The position numbers and the translations under genes are program-made. Below the pieces are notes generated by a model. That model saw only the letters and a program-made list of their open reading frames with translations, searched no databases and had not been told where the DNA came from. From CAZPXZ01 sp965221505 (lineage in GTDB: Bacteria > Pseudomonadota > Alphaproteobacteria > Rhodobacterales > CAZPXZ01), in the NCBI GenBank assembly GCA_965221505.1, contig CBDCSI010000001.1:558001-622000 (forward strand): DNA of 64,000 bases, read 5' to 3'. Below are positions 60,880 to 64,000 of the stretch, piece after piece. Positions within the stretch are counted from its first letter, which is position 1, and every line of letters begins with the position of its first letter.

Positions 60880-61387
60880 AGGGAATCTCGCTGCCGGAGC
60901 GCGGGTCGGATCGCGCGGAACGGGCCGGGGGCGCGGTCCTGCCCCAGCGGGGCGGACGCGACCGCCCGTGCCGGGGGCGAAGAATATTGATCTTGTCGGG
61001 ACGCGTCCAATTCGGAGATGGTATGCGGCGGCGACGTGTGACGCGGCCCGGCATTCCCGTCCCCAGCGCCCGGGGCCGGATGCGAAGCGCGGAACGCCTG
61101 GCGGTCGGCGTACGCGCCCAGAAACGGAATCGACGCGTTCTCCGCCGCGCGTCAACCGGTTCTCCACAGGTTGTTCACAGGGTGCCGGGTGCTGATTGCG
61201 CTGCCGTCGAGGCCCGGTCTCGAAGCCAAATCTGTCGAACGAAGTTCGAACGGAATCGGATTTACAGGGTCGACGGTCGACGGATCGCTCCTGTCGTACG
61301 GTCTTGGTCTTGCGCCGCCGGCATTCCTTCTGCGGGAGCCGGACAATTTCTGGCTCCGGGATGTGCATGCGCGGTGAGGAGTACGCT
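60880..61387. other. Intergenic stretch upstream of upp
   Basis: About 500 bases with no supported gene. On the minus strand TTGGAC (61010-61005) and TATTCT (60986-60981), 18 bases apart, could be the upp promoter but are weak. Two DnaA-like boxes at 61160-61179 are described separately. This stretch marks the border with the restriction-modification genes. Confidence 0.35.
61160..61179 (+). promoter_or_regulatory. Two DnaA-box-like 9-mers
   Basis: TTCTCCACA (61160-61168) and TTGTTCACA (61171-61179) each differ by one base from TTATNCACA and lie 11 bases apart in the same orientation. Such spacing, about one helical turn, suits cooperative DnaA binding, but no AT-rich unwinding region or further boxes are visible, so a chromosomal origin is not claimed. 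Confidence 0.3.
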
Positions 61388-62221
61388 TCAAGGCGTTTCC
61401 CCGATGCGTCGGAGCTTCGCGCGTAGCACCTCCTCGAAGTCCAGCCGTCTGACAGTCTTTGCCGAGAGTAACTTGTCGCATGACTCTTCGAGGGACAGAA
61501 CTTCCCAGTGATCCGGCACTAGGCGGTACTCCGCTGAAATGCGGGGGACGAGCCAGACGATGTCGCCGTCGCTCAAGTCCTGGGACGGGTCGGCAGACCG
61601 GCCGCCAATGGCGTCAAAGAACGGTGCGTCGACGGCGACTGCGAGCTTGGTGCTCCACCTACGCAGAGTCGGTCCCTTGACCTGAAGTTGCGGCATCAGC
61701 CGCTTTGCGCTCGACGAGCGCCAGTCCGGGCGGCGGATTGCTGTAGGATTCGGAGGTTCATTCCCGTCGCTTGTCAACAGCAACTCGAAGTCCGCTTGCA
61801 TCCCCTCCCCGGAGAAGTAGACGGCTTGCACTTCGAGCCCGAACCACCTGCTTGCGTCCTCGTCCCTTGCGACGACCAGATCGACACGCCCGGCCGCCTT
61901 GCCGGTGGTCGGCGAGCGCATGAAGGGCACTTCGCTCGCCAGGTAAATGTCAGGGAAACCGACAATCCCGGCTAACCACCGTGGCAGCAGATCGCCCTCA
62001 TCGAACCGGTTTGGGCATGTGATAACCGGGGCCCCCTTTCTCCCGGCCTGGATGGAGCACACTCCCCCGCGCTTGCTACATGGAGGCTTGTCACGCTGGA
62101 AAGGACAGGCCGGGGGCGGCGAAATTCCCAAGGCAGATCGAGCGAACGCCTGTCGTCGACGCACAGACAGGCTTTGCAGCGGATGTCCGAACCACTCGGC
62201 AATGCCGTATCTCGCGGTCAT
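61388..62221 (-). CDS. NotI-family type II restriction endonuclease
   Basis: A 277-residue enzyme. The opening RYGIAEWFGHPLQSLS and the four Cys in ACPFQRDKPPCSKRGGVCS and VITCPNRF (C39, C48, C55, C69) fit the iron-binding fold of NotI. The PD-(D/E)xK core is present as GRVDLVV (D114) and FGLEVQAVYF (E130, Q132), the D...ExQ variant known from NotI. The ATG overlaps the methyltransferase stop (ATGA), giving a standard R-M pair. The site it cuts is unknown, but the partner methylates adenine, so it should contain A, unlike NotI's GCGGCCGC. Confidence 0.85.
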   Translation of the reverse strand: MTARYGIAEWFGHPLQSLSVRRRQAFARSALGISPPPACPFQRDKPPCSKRGGVCSIQAGRKGAPVITCPNRFDEGDLLPRWLAGIVGFPDIYLASEVPFMRSPTTGKAAGRVDLVVARDEDASRWFGLEVQAVYFSGEGMQADFELLLTSDGNEPPNPTAIRRPDWRSSSAKRLMPQLQVKGPTLRRWSTKLAVAVDAPFFDAIGGRSADPSQDLSDGDIVWLVPRISAEYRLVPDHWEVLSLEESCDKLLSAKTVRRLDFEEVLRAKLRRIGETP

Positions 62222-63093
62222 GCAAACAGCGGCTCGGAAGTAATGACGATCTCGGGCATCTGGTTGTGGTGCCCGTTCTTCATGGAGAGGCACACGGCAG
62301 CGAAGTCGTGCCGGTGCACGAGTTCCACGATCTCAGGAGCTGCATCGTAGGTCATCAGGAAATTCGACCGGTTCGCTGCGAGCACCGAGAACAGTCTGGC
62401 GTGATCGATGTTCGAATGCGCATAGAGCCTGGAACCGGCACGCTTGCCGCCTCTCGCCGTGTAGGGCGGATCGAGGAATACGGCCGCCTTCCTGCCCCAT
62501 CCCTGCAATAGCACGGGAAGCAGCTTCAGCCCGTCGCCTTCGACGAAGACGAGGCGATTCCCATACTCCTCGATCGCGGCCAAGCGCGCTGCCAATGTCT
62601 CGGGGTACCAGCGAGACGACAGGCCGCGCCCGTTCTCACCGTTGCGGGAAAAGGACGCGCCGGGTGCGAGGATGCCGCCCCGCCTCGTACGGTTCAGTAC
62701 AAGTGTGCGGAAACCGTGGGCGGTGACCGTGGAGGGCGGCTCCTGTTCGATCTTGCGGACCCGATCCAGCGTTGGCTCGAACTGCCGAATCCACTCCTGC
62801 AATGTCGCGCCGCTTTCCAGGGCAGATCGCCAAAATGCCGCAACGTCTCGATCAATCTCAACCATGACCGCAGCGGATACGAGATCCTCCATCACTGCCG
62901 TGAGAGACACGATGGCGCCGCCCGCGAAGGGCTCGATGATGATGTCAGGATCGGTTCGTTGCAGCCATTCTCGAATGTGTGGGATCAGCCATGTCTTGCC
63001 TCCTGGATAGCGTAGGGGGCTTCGCTGAGGGACAGTAGCGACATTGACCACCGGTACCCGAGAGGCCGGGAAAACCTGCGACAGTACGCTCAT
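62218..63093 (-). CDS. DNA adenine N6-methyltransferase (Dam/D12 class)
   Basis: A 291-residue methyltransferase. The SAM-binding region starts SPLRYPGGKTWLIPHI and includes EPFAGGAIVSL (FAGG 56-59); the catalytic motif is FLDPPYTARGG (DPPY 208-211). The order is that of the D12 (alpha) class of N6-adenine enzymes. It protects host DNA from the adjacent endonuclease. The start overlaps the stop of the upstream frame (ATGA). Codon use in this block is less GC-rich than in the chromosome before 61 kb, which suggests transfer. Confidence 0.88.
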   Translation of the reverse strand: MSVLSQVFPASRVPVVNVATVPQRSPLRYPGGKTWLIPHIREWLQRTDPDIIIEPFAGGAIVSLTAVMEDLVSAAVMVEIDRDVAAFWRSALESGATLQEWIRQFEPTLDRVRKIEQEPPSTVTAHGFRTLVLNRTRRGGILAPGASFSRNGENGRGLSSRWYPETLAARLAAIEEYGNRLVFVEGDGLKLLPVLLQGWGRKAAVFLDPPYTARGGKRAGSRLYAHSNIDHARLFSVLAANRSNFLMTYDAAPEIVELVHRHDFAAVCLSMKNGHHNQMPEIVITSEPLFA

Positions 63094-63557
63094 GATCCGC
63101 GCGACCCGAACGGTAGTCCTTCATTTGCAGCGGTTGCCCGGAAGCGGAATCGCTCTCCCGTTCCGCAGCCGAAGTCAGGTTGCCTTGGCTCAGTGGCATC
63201 GCCTGCGTGGTCCCTGTCGCGGCCACTGAACACTGCAACCGTGCGGACGAGGCTCGTCGCGTCGAACTTTCGGTTGAAGACAACGCAGTTCTGCCTGGGA
63301 ATCGACCAGATGCGCTCTGCGCCGGCCGTGAATACCTGCCTCCGGACGCGCTCCGAGACGACGTGCATCACGCTGTCGCGAATCGCGAGCGCTTCGCAGG
63401 AGGCGGAACTGTCGGTGCAGACGGCGGCGTCCGTGGCGGCGCGCTTGGCCACTTTCACGCGTACCTGCCTGTTCTCGCAATTTCTCACGCCGACCGCTTC
63501 GACGCTGCCGCAACCGAACTTCTGAGCAGCCAACTCGCGACGCTTCTCGTTCCACAT
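63090..63557 (-). CDS. Hypothetical protein upstream of the R-M genes
   Basis: A 155-residue frame starting MWNEKRRELAAQKFG with AAGGA close to the ATG, and a TGCTATAAG -10-like sequence about 60 bases upstream. Its stop overlaps the methyltransferase start (ATGA), in line with the coupling of the next two genes. I do not recognise a family and see no helix-turn-helix or catalytic motif. The C-terminal third is Arg/Gly-rich and may be non-coding read-through. It could be a controller or a chance frame. Confidence 0.35.
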   Translation of the reverse strand: MWNEKRRELAAQKFGCGSVEAVGVRNCENRQVRVKVAKRAATDAAVCTDSSASCEALAIRDSVMHVVSERVRRQVFTAGAERIWSIPRQNCVVFNRKFDATSLVRTVAVFSGRDRDHAGDATEPRQPDFGCGTGERFRFRATAANEGLPFGSRGS

Positions 63558-64000
63558 GTCCTTGCGCTTGCCTCCGAAGTTTTTCTCGTTCGCTTCGAAT
63601 GGCTACCCTTATAGCACTCTGCCCGCGTCCGCCGTAACGAGTTGCCGGCTTGTCACCAACCACGCGGCGTTCTGGCTGGTTCCTTGTTCGCGGCGCATCG
63701 TCCTGTCGGAAGCCCCATGAAGGTTGGTGGCGTGCGGGCAGAGCCAGCTGGCCCAAATTCGTAACGGGAACCTGCGGCCTTCCGGGGACCCTGCCCGCGC
63801 AGAGCCAGAACATCGTTCTGCTCCTGTCCGCAGAGCAGCGCCGGCACCAGTGCGAAATCGCTCCGTGCAGCCCTCCCGACGGCGGATTGAACGAAGCCCA
63901 TCGCCGCCCGTACCGAGCATTCGGCCAAGAGCAAACCGTTGCGTCGCCACCGTCCCCTCGCGGTAGGCGTCAGTTGTCCGAAGCAGCGTCAGTACCCTTC
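63558..64000. other. Right edge of the window, no supported gene
   Basis: A minus-strand promoter-like TGCTATAAGG lies at about 63618-63627. Short frames further right on both strands lack recognisable features. A gene beginning outside the window cannot be excluded. Confidence 0.3.

Noticed and set aside
60880..61387. Chromosomal replication origin
   Set aside because: Two DnaA-like boxes alone, without AT-rich unwinding DNA or nearby origin genes, are not enough.
1..64000. tRNA or rRNA genes
   Set aside because: I searched by eye for T-arm and CCA patterns and found only the tmRNA acceptor piece.

Overview
The window is high-GC DNA from an alphaproteobacterium, most likely of the Rhodospirillales/Rhizobiales side of the class. 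The evidence is a circularly permuted tmRNA gene, an AapJQMP amino-acid transporter, an alpha-type SspB adaptor, the PHA regulator PhaR and an MbfA-type erythrin/VIT1 iron exporter. The many solute-binding-protein transporters, together with an alpha-mannosidase, an FnIII autotransporter, toxin-antitoxin genes and a restriction-modification set, suit a host-associated or marine heterotroph. That lifestyle is inference.

Region 1 (1-7.8 kb) is mobile DNA. A HipBA-type operon on the minus strand is split by a complete transposon of about 4.18 kb. It starts TGT at 202, ends ACA at 4384, and is flanked by a shared CGGCT. Its four overlapping genes encode a zinc-ribbon-like protein, an rve/DDE transposase (D182, D248, E284), an AAA+ ATPase and a DUF3991/TOPRIM primase-like protein. 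Removing the element and one copy of the duplication restores an in-frame 94-residue HipB whose stop abuts the hipA start. A second, unrelated element with one 761-aa DDE transposase lies just upstream of hipB.

Region 2 (7.8-33.5 kb) is catabolic and surface functions. One minus-strand cassette has a peptide/opine-type ABC importer (binding protein, two permeases, two ATPases) coupled to a GH38 alpha-mannosidase and followed by an AraC regulator. Upstream are a phytanoyl-CoA dioxygenase and a fatty-acid desaturase. Then come a 1124-aa protein with four FnIII domains and an outer-membrane barrel, a sugar-type ABC cassette without an ATPase but with a D-cysteine desulfhydrase-like enzyme and two predicted beta-rich proteins, and a deacylase/amidase pair.

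Region 3 (33.5-49.1 kb) is mostly housekeeping: phaR, tag, a biotin-dependent carboxylase alpha subunit, metC, aapJQMP, sixA, fumC, sspB, glycerate 2-kinase, pyk and mbfA. The mbfA frame has no standard start codon where homology begins.

Region 4 (49.1-64 kb) holds the permuted tmRNA (tag ANDNRAPVAIAA), an MntA/HepT pair, pheA, a fused 5-oxoprolinase, yajC-secD-secF behind a clear sigma70 promoter, a Mth938-like gene, sodB, a LOG-family gene and upp. It ends with a NotI-family endonuclease next to a DNA adenine methyltransferase. Most reading frames antisense to these genes are GC-driven shadows and are not annotated.
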